Part shown: piece by piece, positions 15,413 to 22,035 of the stretch
Layout of the letters: every line of letters starts with the position of its first letter
How positions within the stretch are numbered: the stretch's first letter is position 1
Source of the DNA: Actinomycetota bacterium
GTDB lineage: Bacteria > Actinomycetota > Thermoleophilia > Solirubrobacterales > Solirubrobacteraceae
Length of the DNA: 24,194 nt
Reading direction: 5' to 3'
NCBI GenBank assembly: GCA_009699565.1
Contig: WLNX01000004.1
Span: forward strand, 1 to 24,194
Position numbers and translations under genes: made by a program
Notes under the pieces: model-generated
What the model saw: only the letters and a program-made list of their open reading frames with translations
The model's database searches: none
Told to the model about the DNA's origin: nothing

Positions 15413-15934
15413 GTGGCATTGGGTCCCGAACATTTTCGCACCGTCCCCGACTGGCCGAAGGAGGGGATCCAGTTCCACGACATAAGCCCGATCCTGCGCG
15501 ACGCTCAGCTGCTCGCGTCGACGACGCAGGACCTGATCGCAGCCACCCGAGCGATCGTTGGCGAGGTCGACTACGTGACGGCGCCCGAAGCGCGCGGCTT
15601 TCTGTTCGGCCCGGCGCTGGCTGTCGCCCTTGGCGCCGGCTTCGTCCTTGCACGCAAGCCTGACAAGCTCCCTCCGCAGACTGCCTCGGTGCCCTACGAG
15701 CTCGAGTACGGCGAGGAGCACCTCCACATTCACGACCACGAGCTTGAGGGCAAGCGGGTACTGGTGCACGACGACCTGTTGGCGACGGGAGGGACCGCGC
15801 GGGCGCTCGTCTCTCTGATGGAGACGGCCGGAGCGGAGGTGGTCGGCGCTGCCTTTGTCAGCGAGATTCTCTTTCTTGAAGGGCGGGCGTCGCTGGGCGC
15901 AATGCCGGTTGCGACCCTGGTGGAGTTCGACTAA
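15413..15934 (+). CDS. apt: Adenine phosphoribosyltransferase
   Basis: Purine salvage: adenine + PRPP to AMP + PPi. The 173-residue product (GTG start at 15413, three bases after rsfS) shows the N-terminal FRTVPDWPKEGIQFHDISP block that holds the adenine site, the loop YVTAPEARGFLFGPALA, and the PRPP-binding motif VHDDLLATGGT (118-128). It ends the run of tightly spaced genes; an AT-rich structured gap follows. Confidence 0.96.
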   Translation: MALGPEHFRTVPDWPKEGIQFHDISPILRDAQLLASTTQDLIAATRAIVGEVDYVTAPEARGFLFGPALAVALGAGFVLARKPDKLPPQTASVPYELEYGEEHLHIHDHELEGKRVLVHDDLLATGGTARALVSLMETAGAEVVGAAFVSEILFLEGRASLGAMPVATLVEFD

Positions 15935-15938
15935 GGCG

Positions 15939-15971
15939 AAATAGCAAATACCTGATCAAGTATTGCTATTT
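15939..15971. promoter_or_regulatory. AT-rich dyad and hairpin between apt and carbonic anhydrase
   Basis: AAATAGC (15939-15945) pairs with GCTATTT (15965-15971). Inside it, AATACCTGATCAAGTATT (15947-15964) is an 18-bp dyad with 8 of 9 pairs matching; only A15946 is bulged. The run ends in TATTTTA. It could be an AT-rich terminator for apt, although the stem is weak and the U-run short, or a DNA operator ahead of the carbonic anhydrase. The exact reuse of one half-site at 16006-16014 favours the operator reading. Confidence 0.55.
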
Positions 15972-16014
15972 TAGGTCGTCCCGACTACCTGAATCCAAGA
16001 AAGGCAATACCTGA
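15947..16014 (+). repeat. AATACCTGA direct repeats in the carbonic anhydrase leader
   Basis: AATACCTGA occurs exactly at 15947-15955 and again at 16006-16014, one base before the carbonic anhydrase ATG. The core TACCTGA also occurs at 15986-15992. A near-match lies on the opposite strand at 15956-15964 (TCAAGTATT). Between them, AGGTCG/CGAC-TA-CCT (15973-15990) can form a small bulged hairpin. The last copy lies between the AAAGG at 15999-16004 and the start codon, so a bound protein there would block translation or transcription start. Confidence 0.6.
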
Positions 16015-16015
16015 G

Positions 16016-16588
16016 ATGACCGTCACCGAAGAGCTGCTCGCCAACGCCGAGAAGTACAAGGCCTCCTTTGACAAAGGGCATCTTCCGATGCCTCCGGCCC
16101 GGAAGATCGCGATCGTGGCCTGCATGGACGCCCGCCTCAACCCGTACGGCCTGCTTGGGCTGGAGGAAGGCGACGCGCACGTGATCCGCAACGCCGGCGG
16201 TGTCATCACCGATGACGAGGTCCGTTCGCTGGCAATCTCGCAGAGGCTGCTTGGGACCGAGGAGATCATCCTGATCCATCACACCGATTGCGGGATGCTG
16301 ACGTTCACCGACGACGAGTTCAAGCGCTCAATCCAGGACGAGACGGGCATCAAGCCCGAGTGGGCCGCAGAATCGTTCCCGGATGTAGACGAGGACGTCC
16401 GCCAGTCGCTGGCGCGCGTCCACGCGAGCCCGTTCATCCCACTCAAGGACAACGTACGCGGCTTCGTCTACGAGGTTGAGACCGGCGTATTGCGCGTGGT
16501 CAAGTCGCCTGTCAGCCTTCTGCCCGTCGTCCGCTGCGCCTTTGCAGCGGACGGCGGAGCGGCGATGGGAGAGACGACAGAACTCTAA
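16016..16588 (+). CDS. Beta-class carbonic anhydrase
   Basis: Zinc enzyme for reversible CO2 hydration. The ligands are Cys36 and Asp38 (ACMDAR), His89 and Cys92 (HHTDCGM), with the Asp-Arg dyad D38/R40 intact; this resembles the compact Rv1284-type group of actinobacteria. The motifs AHVIRNAGGVITDDEVRSLAISQ and LTFTDDEFKRSI are characteristic. Residues to about 163 cover the usual enzyme. The last 27 residues (from LRVVKSP) look like an extra tail of no recognised family, possibly read-through of a lost stop. The gene is separated from apt by 81 AT-rich bases with dyads and repeats, so it may have its own promoter and control. Confidence 0.95.
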   Translation: MTVTEELLANAEKYKASFDKGHLPMPPARKIAIVACMDARLNPYGLLGLEEGDAHVIRNAGGVITDDEVRSLAISQRLLGTEEIILIHHTDCGMLTFTDDEFKRSIQDETGIKPEWAAESFPDVDEDVRQSLARVHASPFIPLKDNVRGFVYEVETGVLRVVKSPVSLLPVVRCAFAADGGAAMGETTEL

Positions 16589-16645
16589 AACTCCTGCCTC
16601 GCGGCCCCCTGGCAGTGGTTGCTGGGCGTGCTGGCGTATTCGCTG

Positions 16646-18487
16646 CTAGCCAGTTACGCCGCTGCTGGTTTTCTTCAGCGTGACTGTGCGGGTGACGGAG
16701 CGGGTGGTGCCGCCGGTGGGCTTGAAGGTTGTGACGAGCGTGACGCGGATCGCGCCGCGGCGGCGCGCGGAGCGAGCCGCTGAAGTGAGCTTGCAGGTGA
16801 GTTTGTAGCGGCCTGCTTTTGTGATCTTCTTGCTGCCGGCGCAGGCCGTGAGGCGCTTGGCGCTGCGGGCGGCCGAAGAGTAGTTGAAGGTTCCGTACTG
16901 CGTTGCTGTTCCCGGGCTCGAAACTGCGATCACCGACTGGAGCGTCGAGCTATTTGCCACGACGCGCGACAAGACGAACTCGTTCGACGGTGGTGGGGCT
17001 GGTGGGGTCGTGGAAGAGAATCCAGCGGTGACCGAGCGCGCCTCGGTCATCGAGACGGTGCAGCTGCCGGTTCCTGAGCAGGCCCCCGACCAGCCGTCAA
17101 ACTGCGAGCCCGAAGAGGCCGTCGCCGCTAGGGTCACTTCGCTGCCTGCTGTCTCCTCTGATGAGCAAGTAGATCCGCAGTCGATACCTCCGCCAGCAAT
17201 CGTTCCCGAGCCGGCTCCCGACTTGGCGACCGTAAGCGCATATTGGCACGGGTCGGCCGCGGGGATCACCGACGAGAACAGCTCCCAGCTAGTGATGGTG
17301 GGATCCCCAACAGGAGCGTTGTAGGTGCTCAGGTATGAGCAGGTGGCCTGATTAAAGTCAACACGCGGGCGCTGCTTTACTCCGAGGGCGGCGTTAGGGC
17401 CGATTAGTGCATCGGGCTCACCAACGAGTACGCCGGCACCGTCAAGCGAAAGACTGTAATTGCCGTAATCGCTGGTGCCAATTCCAAGTGGCGTCACGAT
17501 CTTGTAGCTGTCGCCGTAATCGGGCGCAGCGATCGCAACGCGGTTTCGAAAGCTAGTGAAGGTGCTGGTGCTGCTCGTGATGGCGCTCAAAGTCTCACCT
17601 GATGAGGCGCCGTTGCTTGCGCTGTAACGCTCAGTGGCTAAGGAGCGATCGGATGGACCAGAGTTTGTAAAGTTGGCGACCAGGAACTCATCCCGTACGG
17701 CGTTATAAGCCATAACCGGGTTCTTGTATTCAACGTCACCGGCGCCGACGCGAGTGGGGCCGCTGTTCAGTGTTCCGTCACCGTTCAAGTACCAGACGTA
17801 GCCGCCGTCCTGCGTGTCAGAGCCAATCCTCCGCCGATCGACCACCATGAACTTGTCCGACTTCGGAGAGTAAGCCAGATCCACGCCGCCGTAATCACTG
17901 GCCCCGGTGATCAGGTCGAGGCCGCGCGTGAAGGTGCCGCTTGAATCAAACCAGTAGGTGGCAGTGTTGTCGTAGTCCCTGAAGACAGCGAGCCACTTGC
18001 CAGCCTCGGCCGAATAAGCGACTGAAATGTTCGGGTAGTAGCGGTAGTGGTAAGCGGGTGACACCGCGAACGGCGATCCGGCCTTGACCGTGCCGTCACC
18101 GTTGAGGAACCAGCACTGGAACTCCTCCGTGTCGTCGTTGCCTAGGCAGGCAACCCAGCCGCCGGAAACCGGGTCGTACTTGACCGCCGGGTTCGCGTTG
18201 CGAGTAACCTCGCCCCCGGAAAGGAGGGTGGTCTGTGCTCCGGAGGCGGCCCCGGACGAATCGAGGGGCATGGCTACCCAATGGCGGGTAGATCCATCGA
18301 GGTAGTAGCTGACCGCCAGGCCGTCCCCGGTGGTCGGGTTCGTCGCCGCCACTTCAAAACGGCCGTTATCACCATTGTCTACTCCCCAGCTTGTCACCTG
18401 CTGCGGTGCGGCCTGGGCGGAGGCAACGATCACGAGCGAAGAGAGCGCCGCGATCAGGATCAACGAATAACGGGAACGTTTAGACAT
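16646..18487 (-). CDS. Secreted propeller-like protein with InlB-like bacterial repeat
   Basis: An exported protein of unknown role, probably a surface or extracellular binding protein. It has a signal peptide (MSKRSR, a hydrophobic core, then AQA-AP with likely cleavage after residue 26). Residues about 42-412 hold roughly seven repeats of about 55 residues, beginning near 42, 99, 152, 201, 256, 313 and 373. Their shared pattern is a NP-VAYDP-like strand, then WLVV-like, then an aromatic strand ending in NGDGT (for example CWFLNGDGTV and VWYLNGDGTL), as in a beta-propeller. Residues 416-490 match the divergent InlB B-repeat / bacterial-repeat type (YALTVAKSGAGSGTI ... FDGWSGACSG) with two cysteine pairs. 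A Pro-rich linker (492-502) leads to a basic Ser/Arg/Lys-rich beta domain (503-606). No cell-wall anchor motif is present. It is convergent with the carbonic anhydrase gene. Function unknown. Confidence 0.85.
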   Translation of the reverse strand: MSKRSRYSLILIAALSSLVIVASAQAAPQQVTSWGVDNGDNGRFEVAATNPTTGDGLAVSYYLDGSTRHWVAMPLDSSGAASGAQTTLLSGGEVTRNANPAVKYDPVSGGWVACLGNDDTEEFQCWFLNGDGTVKAGSPFAVSPAYHYRYYPNISVAYSAEAGKWLAVFRDYDNTATYWFDSSGTFTRGLDLITGASDYGGVDLAYSPKSDKFMVVDRRRIGSDTQDGGYVWYLNGDGTLNSGPTRVGAGDVEYKNPVMAYNAVRDEFLVANFTNSGPSDRSLATERYSASNGASSGETLSAITSSTSTFTSFRNRVAIAAPDYGDSYKIVTPLGIGTSDYGNYSLSLDGAGVLVGEPDALIGPNAALGVKQRPRVDFNQATCSYLSTYNAPVGDPTITSWELFSSVIPAADPCQYALTVAKSGAGSGTIAGGGIDCGSTCSSEETAGSEVTLAATASSGSQFDGWSGACSGTGSCTVSMTEARSVTAGFSSTTPPAPPPSNEFVLSRVVANSSTLQSVIAVSSPGTATQYGTFNYSSAARSAKRLTACAGSKKITKAGRYKLTCKLTSAARSARRRGAIRVTLVTTFKPTGGTTRSVTRTVTLKKTSSGVTG

Positions 18488-18716
18488 CGCTGGGAAGGTA
18501 CAAGGTCTCCAATAAAATAAAACTGCGGACGTTGGGCCGCTGCGCCCGGCAAGCTTGCAAAGCCCGCTGCCCTAACCGGCGGCGGTCTCAGTGTTTCTGG
18601 GCTCTGAGCGATGTACAAAACCGCTCTCAGCCAGCCTCGCAGCGGCCCGGGCGACTCGGCACAGCCCGTGCTTGCTCGCTTTCGACCTGTGTCGTCTGTT
18701 CTGTCGCCTCTCCCGA
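18488..18716. other. Intergenic stretch upstream of the secreted-protein gene
   Basis: About 230 bases without a supported gene, between the tRNA 3' end and the secreted-protein start, both read on the minus strand. An AT-only run AATAAAATAAAA (18511-18522) stands out against the GC-rich surroundings. On the minus strand it reads TTTTATTTTATT about 25-35 bases before the start codon, a position suited to a promoter -10 or upstream element. A 10-bp palindrome GCAAGCTTGC lies at 18549-18558. I see no convincing terminator for the tRNA. Confidence 0.4.
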
Positions 18717-18789
18717 TGGAGCTGAGGGGGCTCGAACCCCTGACCTCCGCCATGCCATGGCGGCGCTCTCCCAGCTGAGCTACAGCCCC
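18717..18789 (-). tRNA. tRNA-Ala (anticodon GGC)
   Basis: Read on the minus strand, 73 bases fold as a full cloverleaf. The acceptor is GGGGCTG with CAGCTCC, the D arm contains GCTCAGCTGGGAGAGC, the anticodon stem is CCGCC/GGCGG around loop ATGGCAT, and the T arm is AGGGG-TTCGAGC-CCCCT. The anticodon is GGC, reading Ala codons GCC and GCU. The acceptor contains the G3-U70 wobble pair that identifies alanine tRNAs, and the discriminator base is A. The 3' CCA is not encoded, so it must be added after transcription. Confidence 0.97.
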
Positions 18790-18862
18790 AAGTGAGGCGT
18801 CAGTGTAGCGTCGAAGGCCGCTCGCCGGTTGGCTGCGGGGGCAAGTAATCTCACCGGTAGCC

Positions 18863-21331
18863 ATGAGCGACCTCAGATACGACCCTCAGGAGATCGAGCC
18901 CCGCTGGCAGCAGGTCTGGGAGGAGGAAGGCACGTGGGAGGTTTCCAACCCCGTGCCTGGCGTCACTGAGGATCAGGAGAACGCATATGTGCTCGAGATG
19001 CTGCCCTACCCGAGTGGCGAGCCGCACATCGGGCACCTCAAGGTCTATTCGGTCGGGGATGCAGTTGCGCACTTCAAGCGACGCAACGGCAAGCGCGTGC
19101 TGCATCCGATGGGTTACGACGCCTTTGGGCTGCCGGCCGAGAATCACGCGATCAAGACGGGGCAGCCGCCGCGCGCCTCGACCGAGGCCGCAATCGCAGA
19201 GTTCCAGAGGCAGTTCCGCCGCTGGGGCATCTCGATCGACTGGTCGCGGGAGCTGGCTACCTGTGAACCGGACTACTACCGCTGGACCCAATGGATCTTC
19301 AATCAGCTCTTCGAGGCCGGTCTCGCCTACCGGCAGCAGGCCCACGTCAACTGGTGCCCGAGCGACCAGACGGTGCTCGCAAATGAGCAAGTTGTTGACG
19401 GCTGCTGCGAGCGCTGCGGCGCCGAGGTCGAGGTTCGCGAGCTCGAGCAATGGTTCCTGAAGATCACCGACTACGCCGACCGTCTGCTTGAAGACCTCGA
19501 CACCGTCGATTGGCCCGAGAACGTCAAGACGATGCAGCGCAACTGGATCGGCCGCTCCGAGGGCGCCGAGGTTGTGTTCGCCTGCGACGAACTTGGTACC
19601 GAGTATCCGGTCTTCACTACCCGTCCCGACACCCTCTTCGGCGCGACCTTCTTCGTGCTGGCCCCCGAACACCCGGACGTGCTGCGCTTGGCCGAGGGGA
19701 CGGGCAACGAGCAGGCCGTCACCGCGTACGTCAAGGAGGCCCTGTCGAGCGGTTCAGACGTCCGCGGCGCCGCCGAGCGCGAGAAGACCGGTGTTGCACT
19801 CGGACGCACGGTCACGAACCCCGTCAACGGCGAGCAAATCCCGATCTTCGTCGCCGATTACGTCCTGATGGAGTACGGCACTGGAGCGATCATGGCCGTG
19901 CCGGGGCACGACGAGCGCGACTACGCGTTCGCCAAGGCCTTCGGCCTCCCGATACGCAGGGTGATCGAAGGGGACAACCCGGACGGAGACTCTGACGGCC
20001 TGCCGTATTCCGGCGACGGGCCGCTGGTGAACAGCGCTCCTCAGTTCGACGGCAAGCCGAACCGGGAGGTCCTCAAGGAGATAGTCGCCTGGCTCGAAAG
20101 CGAGGGCAAAGGAAAGCCGGCCGTGAACTACCGGCTGCGCGACTGGCTGATCAGCCGCCAGCGCTACTGGGGCTGCCCTATCCCGATTGTGCGCTGCACG
20201 GAGTGCGGAATCGTGCCGGTCCCGGATGATCAGCTTCCGGTGGTCCTTCCCGTCATCGAGGACTATGCGCCGCAAGGGCAGTCGCCGCTTGCTGCCGCCA
20301 CCGACTGGGTCAACACCGAGTGCCCGAAGTGCGGCGCCCCTGCCGTTCGCGAGACCGACACGATGGACACCTTCGTTGATTCCTCCTGGTATTTCCTGCG
20401 CTACTGCGACGCCTCCAACGACCAGGCGGCGTGGGACCCGGCGGTGCTGCGCGAGTGGATGCCTGTCGACCAGTACATCGGCGGCGTCGAGCACGCGATC
20501 CTCCACCTTCTTTACGCCCGGTTCTTCTGCAAGGCGCTCGCTGATCTTGGTCACCTCGACGTGGACGAGCCGTTTGCACGCCTGTTCACTCAGGGAATGA
20601 TCACGCGCGACGGAGCCAAGATGTCGAAGTCTCGGGGCAACGTGGTGTCGCCGAAGGCGATCGTTGATCGTTACGGCGCCGACAGTGCGCGCGCCTACAT
20701 CCTCTTCATTGGAGCGCCAGATCAGGACGCGGACTGGTCGGACGAAGGCGTCGAGGGAGTCCACCGCTTCCTATCGCGCCTCTGGCGGCTAAGTGCAGAG
20801 GTCGCCGACCTCGGCCCTGACGGCGCCGTCGACGGCGATCAGGACGCCGACCTGGAACTGCGCCGCAAAGCGAACTGGGCAATCGCGAAGGTGACAGGTG
20901 ACATGGACCGCCGATTTGCCTTCAACACGGCAATTGCTGCGGTGATGGAGCTGATCAACGAGGTTTCTAGGCTCCGGGACAGCGCGGGCCTCGGCGCTCA
21001 GCGTTTCGCGCTTGAGACCGCCGCTTCTCTCTGCTTTCCGTTCGCCCCGCACGTGACTACCGACGCCTACCACCTCCTCACCGGCGAACGTCTCTGGGAG
21101 CAGCCGTGGCCTCAGGCCGATGCCGCGATGTTGGAGAGCGACACCTACGAGCTTGTCTGTCAGGTCAACGGGAAACTCCGCGACCGCGTCGAGGTTCCCA
21201 GCGATGCCTCCCGCGAGCAGCTTGAAGCCGCAGCTCTGGCCGCACCCAACGTCCAGGTGCACTTGGAAGGGCGTGAACCTAAGAAGGTCATCGTCGTTCC
21301 GGGCAAGCTAGTCAACATCGTCGTTGGATAG
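18863..21331 (+). CDS. leuS: Leucyl-tRNA synthetase
   Basis: Class Ia synthetase that charges tRNA-Leu and edits mischarged products. The 822 residues contain HIGH (55-58, in PHIGHLKVYS), a cysteine cluster CPSD...CCERC, the CP1 editing domain with TTRPDTLFGATFFVLAPEH and the hydrolytic-site segment VPGHDERDYAFA, a second CxxC...CPKC zinc pair, and KMSKS at 586-590. The C-terminal domain ends KLVNIVVG, the normal end of bacterial LeuRS. No T-box leader is visible upstream. A -10-like TAATCT at 18846-18851, only 12 bases before the ATG, hints at a very short leader. Confidence 0.98.
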   Translation: MSDLRYDPQEIEPRWQQVWEEEGTWEVSNPVPGVTEDQENAYVLEMLPYPSGEPHIGHLKVYSVGDAVAHFKRRNGKRVLHPMGYDAFGLPAENHAIKTGQPPRASTEAAIAEFQRQFRRWGISIDWSRELATCEPDYYRWTQWIFNQLFEAGLAYRQQAHVNWCPSDQTVLANEQVVDGCCERCGAEVEVRELEQWFLKITDYADRLLEDLDTVDWPENVKTMQRNWIGRSEGAEVVFACDELGTEYPVFTTRPDTLFGATFFVLAPEHPDVLRLAEGTGNEQAVTAYVKEALSSGSDVRGAAEREKTGVALGRTVTNPVNGEQIPIFVADYVLMEYGTGAIMAVPGHDERDYAFAKAFGLPIRRVIEGDNPDGDSDGLPYSGDGPLVNSAPQFDGKPNREVLKEIVAWLESEGKGKPAVNYRLRDWLISRQRYWGCPIPIVRCTECGIVPVPDDQLPVVLPVIEDYAPQGQSPLAAATDWVNTECPKCGAPAVRETDTMDTFVDSSWYFLRYCDASNDQAAWDPAVLREWMPVDQYIGGVEHAILHLLYARFFCKALADLGHLDVDEPFARLFTQGMITRDGAKMSKSRGNVVSPKAIVDRYGADSARAYILFIGAPDQDADWSDEGVEGVHRFLSRLWRLSAEVADLGPDGAVDGDQDADLELRRKANWAIAKVTGDMDRRFAFNTAIAAVMELINEVSRLRDSAGLGAQRFALETAASLCFPFAPHVTTDAYHLLTGERLWEQPWPQADAAMLESDTYELVCQVNGKLRDRVEVPSDASREQLEAAALAAPNVQVHLEGREPKKVIVVPGKLVNIVVG

Positions 21332-21411
21332 GCATTCCCGCGGGAGCTTCGCGGCTCGCAGGTAGCAGTTGACGGCTGGCTCCGTCACATGTTCGTTCGT
21401 AACGTCGAGGC

Positions 21412-22035
21412 GTGCCGCGGCTCCCCGCCCCAACCCTCTTGATCTGCGTTGCGGCTGGGGTGGTGGCGCTCGCGCTGGCGGGTCGCGCGGCGACTGGGGG
21501 CCGAGCTGGGGCTGGGGGTCAACCAGCACTGTCGGCGACGGAGACGTCGGTGCAGGCAGGTGGCGCGACCGCGGTCCCCGCGGGAGGGTTTCAGCGGACG
21601 ACGACTGACCCGACCGTCCACGTCGCGGGTGCTGTGCGGCGGCCGGGCGTCTACCGGCTGGCGGCCGGTTCGCGCGTCCGTGACGCGGTCAGGCGCGCAG
21701 GCGGCGCTTCCCGGAGGGGTGACTCCAACGCAATCAATCTCGCTGCAAAGGTTGCCGACGGGCAACAGATCCTCGTTCCGCTCAGGGCATCGGACGGAAG
21801 TCCTGGGGTAGGCGCATCAGGCAGCGGCGGTGCAGTCGCTGGCGGGCCGGTCAGCCTTGGCAGCGCCACGGCCGAGCAGCTCGACACGCTCGACGGCGTG
21901 GGTCCCGCGACCGCGGCCAAGATCATCCAATGGCGCACAGACCACGGCGGCTTCAGCAGCGTTGACGACCTTGGCGAGATCCCCGGGATCGGACCCAAGA
22001 AGCTTGAAGCGCTGCGGCCGCAGGTTACGCCTTGA
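21412..22035 (+). CDS. comEA: ComEA-type competence DNA-binding protein
   Basis: Membrane-anchored receptor that binds incoming double-stranded DNA in natural transformation and hands it to ComEC. The start is GTG at 21412, giving 207 residues. One N-terminal membrane helix (8-24) is followed by a Gly/Ala-rich linker, an SLBB domain (67-124, VHVAGAVRRPGVYRL...INLAAKVADGQQILVP) and a C-terminal helix-hairpin-helix pair (147-205) with LDGVGPATAAKII and IPGIGPKKLEAL, which contacts the DNA backbone. The only GAGG lies one base before the GTG, too close for a normal ribosome-binding site, so the start is not certain. Its stop overlaps the comEC start. Confidence 0.94.
   Translation: MPRLPAPTLLICVAAGVVALALAGRAATGGRAGAGGQPALSATETSVQAGGATAVPAGGFQRTTTDPTVHVAGAVRRPGVYRLAAGSRVRDAVRRAGGASRRGDSNAINLAAKVADGQQILVPLRASDGSPGVGASGSGGAVAGGPVSLGSATAEQLDTLDGVGPATAAKIIQWRTDHGGFSSVDDLGEIPGIGPKKLEALRPQVTP

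Noticed and set aside
16589..16645. Terminator between the convergent carbonic anhydrase and secreted-protein genes
   Set aside because: Only weak, mutually exclusive pairings of 5-6 bp with long loops (around CTGGC/GCCAG) can be drawn and there is no T-tract, so I do not call one.
18790..18862. Possible T-box or other riboswitch before leuS
   Set aside because: Only 73 bases separate the tRNA from leuS, with no T-box sequence or specifier hairpin visible.
18460..18864. 134-residue minus-strand open frame containing GAVAQLGERRHG and RGSSPLSS
   Set aside because: This is the usual false protein produced by translating a tRNA gene; the segment coincides with tRNA-Ala and there is no independent support for a CDS.
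19754..20764. 336-codon minus-strand frame inside leuS
   Set aside because: It falls fully within the conserved LeuRS coding sequence and shows no domain or ribosome-binding site of its own.
21332..21411. TTGACG at 21369-21374 as a comEA promoter -35
   Set aside because: No acceptable -10 element lies 16-19 bases downstream, so I did not annotate a promoter.
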